Source of the DNA: Candidatus Woesearchaeota archaeon | GTDB lineage: Archaea; Nanobdellota; Nanobdellia; Woesearchaeales; GW2011-AR9 | Reading direction: 5' to 3' | Assembly (NCBI GenBank): GCA_016179995.1 | Contig: JACPCC010000052.1 | Span: 1-6,212 of the forward strand | Length of the DNA: 6,212 nucleotides | Shown here: positions 1-4,776 of the stretch, one piece after another | Position numbering within the stretch: position 1 is the stretch's first letter | How the letters are laid out: every line of letters starts with the position of its first letter | Position numbers and translations under genes: made by a program | The notes under the pieces: model-generated | What the model saw: only the letters and a program-made list of their open reading frames with translations | Databases searched by the model: none | What the model was told of the DNA's origin: nothing

Positions 1-582
1 GTGCAGTCTTACGACTTAATCATCAATTTAAAAAACATCGATACCAAGCAGACTCAATTGGATTTGTTTGTTACTCTACCTCATTCTAAAGGCAAAAAAG
101 TTACTATTGCCGCTTTTGTTGATCAACAATTGGCTGAAAACGCTCTAAAAAACTGTGATTTAGTCATTAAAGATACAGAGTTTGACAAATATAGAGAGAA
201 AAAAACAATCCGTAAGCTAGCTGAAGATCACGATTATTTCATTGCTCAAGCCAGTCTCATGGCCAAAATTGCTTCTGTTTTTGGTAAAGCATTAGGTACC
301 AAAGGAAAGATGCCCAATCCTAAACTTGGTTGTGTCGTACCTCCTAACGCTAACTTAGAATTATTAAAGAAAAAATTAATCTGCACAGTTAGACTTACTG
401 CTAAAAAAGCCACTAACTTACAATGCTTAATTGGTAAACAAAGCCAGCCTGATTCAGAAATTATCAATAATATTTTAACCGTCTATAATGCAGTTGTAAA
501 ACATGTTCCAAACGAGCATCAAAACATCAAAAACGTTGCTTTGAAATTAAGCATGAGCAAGCCAGTTCATATTGAATACTAA
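1..582 (+). CDS. rpl1: Archaeal large-subunit ribosomal protein uL1 (L1), 5'-partial
   Basis: This protein binds 23S rRNA at the mobile L1 stalk and helps release tRNA from the E site; in archaea and bacteria it can also repress its own mRNA. The reading frame is open from base 1. Its first residues (QSYDLIINLKNID) align with about residue 24 of archaeal L1 (NFTQSFEFIATLKEID in Methanocaldococcus, recalled), so roughly 20 N-terminal residues lie left of the window and the GTG at base 1 is probably an internal valine. Family hallmarks are the FIAQASLM segment (about residues 81-88), the GTKGKMPNP rRNA-binding loop (about 99-107), and PPNANLELLKKKL. The end, KNVALKLSMSKPVHIEY, matches the family's C-terminal strand. 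It heads a same-strand cluster L1-L10-L12, the conserved archaeal order. Identification is secure; only the start is missing. Confidence 0.95.
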   Translation: MQSYDLIINLKNIDTKQTQLDLFVTLPHSKGKKVTIAAFVDQQLAENALKNCDLVIKDTEFDKYREKKTIRKLAEDHDYFIAQASLMAKIASVFGKALGTKGKMPNPKLGCVVPPNANLELLKKKLICTVRLTAKKATNLQCLIGKQSQPDSEIINNILTVYNAVVKHVPNEHQNIKNVALKLSMSKPVHIEY

Positions 583-586
583 TCAT

Positions 587-716
587 CCATTAATTAAACC
601 AAATACTCCATTAAAAAATAAATAATCAACATAAATAATTAAATTAAAATCAGAAATCATTAAATTAAAACCATAAACCATTAAATTAAAGTAAAATAAT
701 TAATAATTAAATTAAA
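587..716 (+). repeat. Degenerate, partly 21-bp-periodic AT repeat between L1 and L10
   Basis: The 151-bp spacer between L1 and L10 is almost pure A/T and holds recurring ATTAAATTAAA words at 638, 659, 680 and 706. Shorter relatives (ATTAATTAAA, ATTAAAAAATA) start at 589 and 610. The steps are 21, 28, 21, 21 and 26 bp, so part of the run has a 21-bp period, two turns of B-DNA. Several units begin CCATTAA (587, 608, 678). It could be a decayed tandem repeat, a bent-DNA promoter or simple AT drift. No hairpin or Shine-Dalgarno is visible. Confidence 0.55.
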
Positions 717-733
717 AAACTAAAAAGCTAAAA

Positions 734-1573
734 ATGGTCAGCGCAGAAAAAAAGAAACTAGTACAGGAATTATCTGTCAAGCTTAAAAGTTATCCTCTCA
801 TCGGTATTCTTGACTTAGAGAACTTGCCCGGTCAGCAGTTTTCAAACATGAGCCGCACTTTGCGTAATGATGGTGTTGTAATAACTGTCACCCGTAAAAG
901 ACTTTTAGCCCTTGCTTTAAAAGAATCAAAAATACAAAATGCTGAGGCTCTGGAAGCTAAATTAGAAGGTGTACCTGCCTTATTATTAAGTAAAGGCAAT
1001 CCTTTTTCATTATATTCTAAAATTCAAAAAAGCAAATCTGAAGCTTCTGCTAAACCAGGACAAAAAGCTCCTCGAGATTTAGTCGTTAAAGCCGGTCCAA
1101 CTAACTTTGCTCCAGGTCCAATTATTTCAGAGCTAGCTGCCGTAGGAATTAAAACTAAAGTTGAGCAGGGCAAACTTTCTATTATTCAGGATACAACTAT
1201 AGTTAGAGAAGGCGAAATCATCTCAGCTAAAGTATCTGAAACACTCAAAAGAATGGACATCAAGCCCATGGAAATCGGCTTAAACCTAGTTGCCGTTTGG
1301 GAAAATGGTCTAGTCTTTGCCGCTAAGGAATTACATGTTGACGAAGCTGAATACTCACAAAACTTTACTCTGGCTGCTCAGGAAGCTTTAAACTTAGCCA
1401 TCGAAGCTGCTTATCCTTGTGCGGATACGGCTGAAATGTTGCTGCAGAAAGCCTTCCGTGAAGCCAAATGCTTAAGTATCGAACAAAGTATCTTAACCGA
1501 GGAAACCAAAGACGAGATACTTGCTAAAGCTGAAAGGCAAGCACTAGCTGTCAAAGAAGAAGCTAATCTTTAA
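734..1573 (+). CDS. rplP0: Archaeal ribosomal stalk protein uL10 (P0), short C-terminus
   Basis: This is the base of the ribosomal stalk: it binds the GTPase-associated centre of 23S rRNA together with L11 and carries the L12 dimers. Residues 1-108 form the rRNA-binding domain (PLIGILDLENLPGQQFSNMS, then VTRKRLLALAL). Residues about 112-183 are the insertion domain found in archaea and eukaryotes but not bacteria (VVKAGPTNFAPGPIISELA, VGIKTKVEQGKLSI, MDIKPMEIGLN). Residues about 204-279 are the helical spine that binds L12. The first 204 residues are colinear with archaeal homologues, which supports the ATG at 734 despite the lack of a Shine-Dalgarno in the A-rich leader. At 279 residues it is shorter than typical archaeal L10 (about 300-350). 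It ends at AVKEEANL, without the charged hinge and GLGALFG-like tail that many archaeal L10 proteins share with L12. Confidence 0.95.
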   Translation: MVSAEKKKLVQELSVKLKSYPLIGILDLENLPGQQFSNMSRTLRNDGVVITVTRKRLLALALKESKIQNAEALEAKLEGVPALLLSKGNPFSLYSKIQKSKSEASAKPGQKAPRDLVVKAGPTNFAPGPIISELAAVGIKTKVEQGKLSIIQDTTIVREGEIISAKVSETLKRMDIKPMEIGLNLVAVWENGLVFAAKELHVDEAEYSQNFTLAAQEALNLAIEAAYPCADTAEMLLQKAFREAKCLSIEQSILTEETKDEILAKAERQALAVKEEANL

Positions 1574-1583
1574 AGTAATCCAA

Positions 1584-1611
1584 GCTAAATTAATCTGGCT
1601 AAATTAATCTT
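1584..1611 (+). repeat. 14-bp tandem direct repeat after L10
   Basis: GCTAAATTAATCT occurs twice in tandem, starting at 1584 and 1598, with a 14-bp period. The end of the L10 gene just before it (GCTAATCTT, from 1562) resembles a shortened unit, which suggests a local slippage duplication. No function is apparent. Confidence 0.7.
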
Positions 1612-1650
1612 ATTTGGGTTCAATAAAAATATAAGTTCAAGCTGATATAA

Positions 1651-1686
1651 AGAAATGCACCAATTAGAAATAAATAATGCATTTCT
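1651..1686 (+). promoter_or_regulatory. Hairpin 1 upstream of L12
   Basis: This is a perfect 9-bp inverted repeat: AGAAATGCA at 1651-1659 and TGCATTTCT at 1678-1686, with an 18-nt loop. It lies in the 206-bp L10-L12 spacer, one base before a second, longer hairpin. It may be part of an mRNA leader structure or processing site. Because the stem is AT-rich and not followed by a T-run, it does not look like a bacterial intrinsic terminator. Confidence 0.5.
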
Positions 1687-1687
1687 A

Positions 1688-1735
1688 AATAGTAAATTGC
1701 TACAAAACATGAAAAAATAACCGCAATTTACTATT
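1688..1735 (+). promoter_or_regulatory. Hairpin 2 upstream of L12 (13-bp perfect stem)
   Basis: This is a perfect 13-bp inverted repeat: AATAGTAAATTGC at 1688-1700 and GCAATTTACTATT at 1723-1735, with a 22-nt loop. Such a long perfect stem is unlikely by chance in this short spacer. It ends 31 bp before the L12 Shine-Dalgarno, so it could shape an mRNA leader (regulation, RNase processing or stability) or be a dyad bound by a protein. The sequence does not decide between these. Confidence 0.6.
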
Positions 1736-1766
1736 ACAGCAAATAAAAACCAAAAATCAATTAATC

Positions 1767-1773
1767 GGAGGAG
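1767..1773 (+). promoter_or_regulatory. Strong Shine-Dalgarno of L12
   Basis: GGAGGAG ends 6 nt before the L12 ATG at 1780 and fixes that start. It is one of only two strong ribosome binding sites in the window; L10 and the other left-hand genes have none. That fits L12 being needed in several copies per ribosome. Confidence 0.85.
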
Positions 1774-1779
1774 AAGAAA

Positions 1780-2091
1780 ATGGAATATATCTATAGTGCC
1801 ATGTTGCTTCATAAAGCCGGCAAGGCTATAACTGAAGACGCTGTCAAGGCTGTCTTACATGCTGCTGGTGTAAAAGTAGAAGAAGCACGCGTTAAAGCTT
1901 TAGTTGCCGCTTTACAGGGCGTAAATATTGATGAAGCTGTTAAGAAAGCTGCTGTCGCTGCCCCTGCAGCTGTTGCTGTCGCAGGTGTAGCTGCTCCTGC
2001 TGCTGACAAGAAGAAAGAAGAGAAATCTAAAGAAGACGATAAGAAAGCAGAAGAAGCATCTGCTGCCGGTCTAGGAGCACTCTTTGGATAG
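1780..2091 (+). CDS. rpl12: Archaeal ribosomal stalk protein P1/L12
   Basis: Acidic stalk protein that sits as dimers on the L10 spine and recruits translational GTPases (aEF2, aEF1A, aIF5B) to the ribosome. All archaeal parts are present in 103 residues. Residues 1-58 are the helical dimerisation and L10-binding domain ([15 protein letters not shown] at the start, [19 protein letters not shown] near its end). Residues about 58-76 are an Ala/Pro/Val-rich hinge, 77-93 a Lys/Glu-rich segment, and 97-103 the terminal GLGALFG that contacts the GTPases. It is unrelated in sequence to bacterial L7/L12, so this half of the contig is archaeal. Length is typical for the family. The start is fixed by the Shine-Dalgarno and by the conserved MEYIY. 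It follows L10 with a 206-bp spacer, wide for an operon, which may carry its own promoter or leader control. Confidence 0.97.
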   Translation: MEYIYSAMLLHKAGKAITEDAVKAVLHAAGVKVEEARVKALVAALQGVNIDEAVKKAAVAAPAAVAVAGVAAPAADKKKEEKSKEDDKKAEEASAAGLGALFG

Positions 2092-2095
2092 GTAA

Positions 2096-2131
2096 TTTCT
2101 TTCTTTATTTTTATTATTTTTATTTAATTTT
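2096..2131 (+). terminator. T-rich tract after L12, probable archaeal terminator
   Basis: Immediately after the L12 stop, the plus strand has a 36-nt tract made almost only of T and A, with T-runs of 3-5. Archaeal RNA polymerase terminates at such U-rich stretches without needing a hairpin. It is a plausible end for the ribosomal protein transcript. The general AT-richness of the spacers limits confidence. Confidence 0.5.
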
Positions 2132-2199
2132 AATAAGATCTAAACAAAGTACAAATTATAAATTATATTTAACCTTATTTTATTAACAAATAAAAAGTT

Positions 2200-3069
2200 G
2201 TGCCATCAGAAATGAACGACCAAGCTGAGTTAAAAAAAGAGTATGAATCAAAGAGAAAGGAAGTTCAGCATCTGCGCCAGCAGTTAAATTCTATTCATCA
2301 GGAAAAAGAAAATTACTACCATCAGCTGCGCACTTCTCGTGATAAACTGCGTTCTAAACTGCAAAGAATTGAATTGCTTAAAAAAGAACGTAATGAGCTA
2401 ACTACTGTTGTAAAACAACTCAAAGGAGAAAGAAACAAGTTCAATGAAGAAGCTAAAGAAAGGAGAAAAATCCTTCAAAGTGTAGATAAAAAGAAAGACG
2501 TTCTAACTGAAGAAATGGAAGTTCAAGAAAGTCCAGGCAGATTAAAATCTCAAATTGCTAAACTAGAAGAAAAAATAGAGACAGAAGTAATTCCCTTTGA
2601 GAAAGAGAAAGCCCTCCGTAAACAGATTAAAGAATTAAAAGCCGAATTTAAAAAAATAGAGGGTCTAGACTTAGCCTGGAAAGAGCATAACACTGCTGCT
2701 GCTAACTTCTCCGAAAAAAGAAGAGTGGCTCAAGAATTCCATCAGCAAGTGCAAGTAAAAGCTGACGTTTCCCAAAGCAAGCATGAAGAAATAAGCAAAC
2801 TTTACGACGAAATTAAAGCTATTCGTTCAGAACAAAAACCCGCTTTTGAAAAGTATAAAGAATTCAAGAAAAAATATGAAGAAACTAAAAAAGCACTTGA
2901 AGAAACCCTGCCCCGCTTGACTGAACTATCTAAATCATTCCAAGAAAACGAAGAAAGGAGCTATCAAAGTATTCTGCGGGAAAAGACTGCTGAAGTACAG
3001 GAGAAGATTAAAAAACGGCAGAAATTAAGCACGAGAGATATTTTAGCTTTTCAGGCGACGAAGGAATAG
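2200..3069 (+). CDS. COG1340-type archaeal coiled-coil protein, function unknown
   Basis: Highly charged, predicted almost wholly helical protein of 289 residues, rich in Lys, Glu, Gln and Arg, with long heptad-like stretches (about 8-105, 113-155, 190-275). No signal peptide, membrane segment or enzymatic motif is seen. The segment KLEEKIETEVIPFEKEKALR (121-140) and the C-terminal KIKKRQKLSTRDILAFQ (269-285) match features I recall for COG1340, a coiled-coil family frequent in archaea, sometimes misannotated as phosphoserine phosphatase and of unproven role. The frame opens with GTG at 2200, but ATG at 2212 (residue 5, MNDQAELKKEY) is an equal candidate; neither has a Shine-Dalgarno. It is downstream of L12 on the same strand, behind a T-rich probable terminator, so it is probably transcribed separately. 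Confidence 0.8.
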   Translation: MPSEMNDQAELKKEYESKRKEVQHLRQQLNSIHQEKENYYHQLRTSRDKLRSKLQRIELLKKERNELTTVVKQLKGERNKFNEEAKERRKILQSVDKKKDVLTEEMEVQESPGRLKSQIAKLEEKIETEVIPFEKEKALRKQIKELKAEFKKIEGLDLAWKEHNTAAANFSEKRRVAQEFHQQVQVKADVSQSKHEEISKLYDEIKAIRSEQKPAFEKYKEFKKKYEETKKALEETLPRLTELSKSFQENEERSYQSILREKTAEVQEKIKKRQKLSTRDILAFQATKE

Positions 3070-3098
3070 TGTATATTATGTTAATTCTAAATTTATTC

Positions 3099-3135
3099 TC
3101 TAATTGTACTTTCTAATTATCGCTATCTAATTATC
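3099..3135 (+). repeat. TCTAATT short direct repeats upstream of the methyltransferase
   Basis: TCTAATT occurs at 3099, 3112 and 3126. The last two belong to 14-bp units (TCTAATTATC plus GCTA or ACTT) that match at 12 of 14 positions. An inverted copy, AATTAGA, follows near 3148. Repeated short words just upstream of a TATA-like box could bind a regulator, but chance in AT-rich DNA is a real alternative. Confidence 0.4.
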
Positions 3136-3173
3136 ACTTATAAAACCAATTAGATTCATTTCCTTCCACAAGC

Positions 3174-3183
3174 CTTATAAATT
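3174..3183 (+). promoter_or_regulatory. TATA-like box of the methyltransferase gene
   Basis: CTTATAAATT is centred about 27 bp before the ATG at 3206. Archaeal transcription usually starts about 25-30 bp after the TATA box, so the mRNA would begin at or next to the start codon. This agrees with the absence of a Shine-Dalgarno and suggests a leaderless message. A second similar box (CTTATAAAA, 3137-3145) lies further upstream. Confidence 0.55.
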
Positions 3184-3205
3184 GACTACTCAATAATGGT
3201 CGATC

Positions 3206-3829
3206 ATGTCTATTAAAAACGATTTACTGTATGATCTTCTTGCAGCAAGTGGCAATCCTAATGGCTGGGAAAGTAAAATTCATCAGGAAGAGAACTTTTG
3301 TCGTCTTCCTCGTCTGGCAAACTTTTGTGGAGAACGCTTGCGTGAAAAATCTGTTTTAGATATTGGCTGCGGAACTGGCCAGCTTTTAACTTTTCTCGAG
3401 TCCTACTCGCCTCGAGATTATTTAGGAGTAGATATTTACGCTCCCTCTTTAAGCATCGCTAGAAAAGAACATCCCAAAAATAGATTCAAGTTGTTTAATG
3501 TTTTAAAAGAAGATTTGAGAGAAAAATTTGATTACATTTTTTGTTCTGGTGCCCTAAGCACACGTTTAGGAGAAAATTCTGAGGTAAATGAAACTTTTCT
3601 GGAAGCTATGGTACAGCGAATAAATAAATACTGCATTACTGGTGCTTACTTCAACTATCTCTCTAATACTGCTAAAGAGCAAGATCCAGATTTATTTTAT
3701 TACGATGATAATAAAGTTCTAGAATTGTCTAATTCTATTATAGATGACAAAAGAGAGATAGCTTTTAAAAAAGATCGTACTAGGGATGAAAGCCATATAT
3801 ATTTGATAAAGAAATGTCGGTTTCAATAA
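3206..3829 (+). CDS. Class I SAM-dependent methyltransferase, substrate unknown
   Basis: Predicted cytosolic 207-residue enzyme transferring a methyl group from S-adenosylmethionine. The Rossmann-type fold signs are clear. Motif I, VLDIGCGTGQLL, is at residues 50-61 (glycine-rich SAM loop G54-C-G-T-G58). Motif II, YLGVDIY, is at 73-78, with D76 placed to bind the ribose hydroxyls. A motif-IV-like strand, KFDYIFCSGALS, is at 107-118. The N-terminal 45 residues include WESKIHQEENFCRLPRLANF. There is no obvious NPPY or other substrate signature, so RNA, protein and small-molecule substrates all remain open. The start ATG has no Shine-Dalgarno but a TATA-like box about 27 bp upstream fits a leaderless message. 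It is convergent with the HTH-CBS gene, with 68 bp between stop codons. Class is sure, role is not. Confidence 0.88.
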   Translation: MSIKNDLLYDLLAASGNPNGWESKIHQEENFCRLPRLANFCGERLREKSVLDIGCGTGQLLTFLESYSPRDYLGVDIYAPSLSIARKEHPKNRFKLFNVLKEDLREKFDYIFCSGALSTRLGENSEVNETFLEAMVQRINKYCITGAYFNYLSNTAKEQDPDLFYYDDNKVLELSNSIIDDKREIAFKKDRTRDESHIYLIKKCRFQ

Positions 3830-3841
3830 TTGTATCACTAA

Positions 3842-3864
3842 TTGATTTTAAATTATTAAATCAA
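3842..3864. terminator. Inverted repeat between convergent genes, possible bidirectional terminator
   Basis: TTGATTT (3842-3848) and AAATCAA (3858-3864) form a 7-bp stem with a 9-nt AT loop in the 68-bp gap between two convergent genes. Its position suits a bidirectional terminator, but the stem is weak and AT-only apart from one G:C pair, so this is tentative. Confidence 0.35.
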
Positions 3865-3897
3865 AAGAGCAGGAATCTTTACAGTTCATTACTTTTT

Positions 3898-4452
3898 TCA
3901 CTCCATCTTTCCCAATACATCCGTCTTAGAAATCAAGCCTTTAATCTCTCCTTTTTCTGCTACCAAGACTATAGGATAGTCTTTCAACAATTCCAAAAGT
4001 AATTTCTGTCCGGCTTTAGGCGAAACTATGGGGGGCGTTTCTTCCATCACTTCTTCTGCTCTCAAATAATTCATTTTTTCTGGATGCTCCCTAAGGTTCA
4101 TCAAGATAGCGCTTTCAGTAATAACCCCGCAGACTTTTTCTTTATCCATAACTGGCATTTGCGAGATGCTTTTAGTTTTCATAATTTTTATGACTTCTTT
4201 GACTATTTCTTTTAACGTCACAGAAATAACTTTAGTCTTCATTATTTGTTCTGCTTTTATCTCTTCTTTGGCTCTTAAATTTTCCAAAGCCTCAAATATG
4301 TTTTGTGCTTTAGAATAAGTAGGTTCGACCGAGCCTGATTCTATCTTAGCAATTAGCGATTGTGATACTCCCGAATTTGCAGCTAATTCTTTCTGTGTTA
4401 AGCCTAATCTTTTTCTTAACCGTCCAATTTCTTCTATTGATTTAAAGCTCAT
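3898..4452 (-). CDS. XRE-family HTH transcription regulator with two CBS domains
   Basis: Predicted DNA-binding regulator of 184 residues, resembling the archaeal COG3620 type. Residues about 7-58 form a Cro/C1-type helix-turn-helix (LRKRLGLTQKELAANSGVSQ, then SLIAKIESG, with the TQKELA and SQSLIAKIE helices). Residues about 68-120 are CBS domain 1 (AEQIMKTKVISV, then ISQMPVMDKEKVCGVITESA). Residues about 132-183 are CBS domain 2 (AEEVMEETPPIVSP, then YPIVLVAEKGEIKGLISKTD). Tandem CBS pairs form a Bateman module that binds adenosyl ligands such as AMP, ATP or, in some archaeal proteins such as MJ0100, SAM. The ligand here is unknown. It is divergent from metK across a repeat-rich 324-bp spacer and convergent with a SAM methyltransferase, which makes SAM a reasonable but unproven candidate. 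No Shine-Dalgarno; a TATA-like box lies about 26 bp upstream. Confidence 0.9.
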   Translation of the reverse strand: MSFKSIEEIGRLRKRLGLTQKELAANSGVSQSLIAKIESGSVEPTYSKAQNIFEALENLRAKEEIKAEQIMKTKVISVTLKEIVKEVIKIMKTKSISQMPVMDKEKVCGVITESAILMNLREHPEKMNYLRAEEVMEETPPIVSPKAGQKLLLELLKDYPIVLVAEKGEIKGLISKTDVLGKME

Positions 4453-4473
4453 TTTTATGATTTTACACTATTC

Positions 4474-4483
4474 TATTTAATAT
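4474..4483 (-). promoter_or_regulatory. TATA-like box of the HTH-CBS gene
   Basis: On the minus strand ATATTAAATA is centred about 26 bp before the ATG at 4452. That predicts transcription starting at or within a few bases of the start codon, hence a leaderless message, and agrees with the absence of a Shine-Dalgarno. The box lies in a degenerate relative of the neighbouring 16-bp repeat (CTATTCTATTTA, 4468-4479). Confidence 0.55.
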
Positions 4484-4496
4484 TGTTCTTCAATTG

Positions 4497-4608
4497 AGTA
4501 TCTGTTCTATTCTCTATTTATTCTATTCTCTATTTATTCTATTCTCTATTTATTCTATTCTCTATTTATTCTATTCTCTATTTATTCTATTCTCTATCTG
4601 TTCTATTC
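4497..4608. repeat. 16-bp tandem repeat, seven units
   Basis: Units of exactly 16 bp run without gaps. Five identical copies of TCTATTTATTCTATTC (4513-4592) are bounded on the right by a variant TCTATCTGTTCTATTC (4593-4608) and on the left by nearly the same variant (4497-4512, two differences from it). The plus strand is pyrimidine-rich. On the minus strand each unit contains AATAAATAG, which resembles an archaeal TATA element. An open frame of 88 codons running rightward from 4494 is only the repeat translated and is not a gene. The array fills the spacer between two divergent genes and begins 45 bp from the HTH-CBS start. CRISPR is excluded because there are no spacers. Confidence 0.95.
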
Positions 4609-4642
4609 TCTTATTCCACTACCTTAATAAATATTATGCTAA

Positions 4643-4662
4643 AATATTCATATTGGAATATT
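4643..4662. promoter_or_regulatory. Inverted repeat AATATTC-N6-GAATATT, candidate operator
   Basis: A perfect 7-bp dyad with a 6-bp spacer, 20 bp in all, lies 13 bp upstream of the TATA-like box of metK and directly touches a second palindrome (4663-4674). Size and geometry suit a dimeric HTH protein. The divergently encoded HTH-CBS regulator is the nearest candidate to bind it; that link is inference. Confidence 0.5.
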
Positions 4663-4674
4663 ACTCGCACGAGT
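4663..4674. promoter_or_regulatory. Palindrome ACTCG-CA-CGAGT next to the metK TATA box
   Basis: A perfect 5-bp dyad with a 2-bp centre, GC-rich against an AT-rich background, placed between the 20-bp dyad at 4643 and the TATA-like box at 4676. This is where archaeal activators, or repressors that cover the BRE/TATA element, commonly bind. No specific regulator is recognised. Confidence 0.45.
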
Positions 4675-4675
4675 C

Positions 4676-4684
4676 TTTTTATAG
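4676..4684 (+). promoter_or_regulatory. TATA-like box of metK
   Basis: TTTTTATAG lies about 97 bp before the metK ATG. If used by archaeal polymerase, transcription would start near 4706 and leave a leader of about 70 nt containing the Shine-Dalgarno. No SAM riboswitch fold was recognised in that leader, which is almost only A and T. Confidence 0.4.
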
Positions 4685-4765
4685 TTCTTTTGTCAAATTT
4701 ATCTATGTCAAATCTAACCTAAAAAAAGAAGATAAAATAAAACCGAGAAAATACAATTAAAAAAC

Positions 4766-4772
4766 AGGAGGA
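4766..4772 (+). promoter_or_regulatory. Strong Shine-Dalgarno of metK
   Basis: AGGAGGA ends 4 nt before the ATG at 4777 (GGAGG to ATG 5 nt) and fixes the metK start, which is also the one the family alignment predicts. Confidence 0.85.
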
Positions 4773-4776
4773 AACC

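Noticed and set aside
246..467. Minus-strand frame inside L1
   Set aside because: It is wholly antisense to a certain ribosomal protein gene and has no independent signal or homology.
1585..1812. Minus-strand hydrophobic frame over the L10-L12 spacer
   Set aside because: Its Phe/Leu/Ile content follows from the AT-rich spacer. It overlaps the L12 start, lacks a ribosome binding site and matches nothing I recognise.
1809..2009. Minus-strand Ala/Thr-rich frame inside L12
   Set aside because: It is a shadow of the Ala-rich L12 coding sequence on the other strand.
3395..3416. Two CTCGAG hexamers inside the methyltransferase gene as a possible inverted repeat
   Set aside because: Each hexamer is self-complementary and they lie in well-conserved coding sequence just after motif I, so codon content explains them.
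3814..4002. Plus-strand 62-codon frame after the methyltransferase
   Set aside because: It overlaps the methyltransferase end and the antisense of the HTH-CBS C-terminus, without its own start signals.
4497..4608. CRISPR array
   Set aside because: The units are 16 bp and abut directly with no unique spacers, and no cas genes are nearby.
4494..4760. Plus-strand open frame of 88 codons with Leu/Phe/Tyr/Ser repeats, resembling a membrane peptide
   Set aside because: Its first 39 or so residues are just the 16-bp tandem repeat translated, and the rest crosses the metK promoter region. There is no ribosome binding site or recognisable domain.
4685..4765. SAM riboswitch in the metK leader
   Set aside because: The leader is almost only A and T with no paired helices of the SAM-I, SAM-II or SAM-III kind that I can trace.
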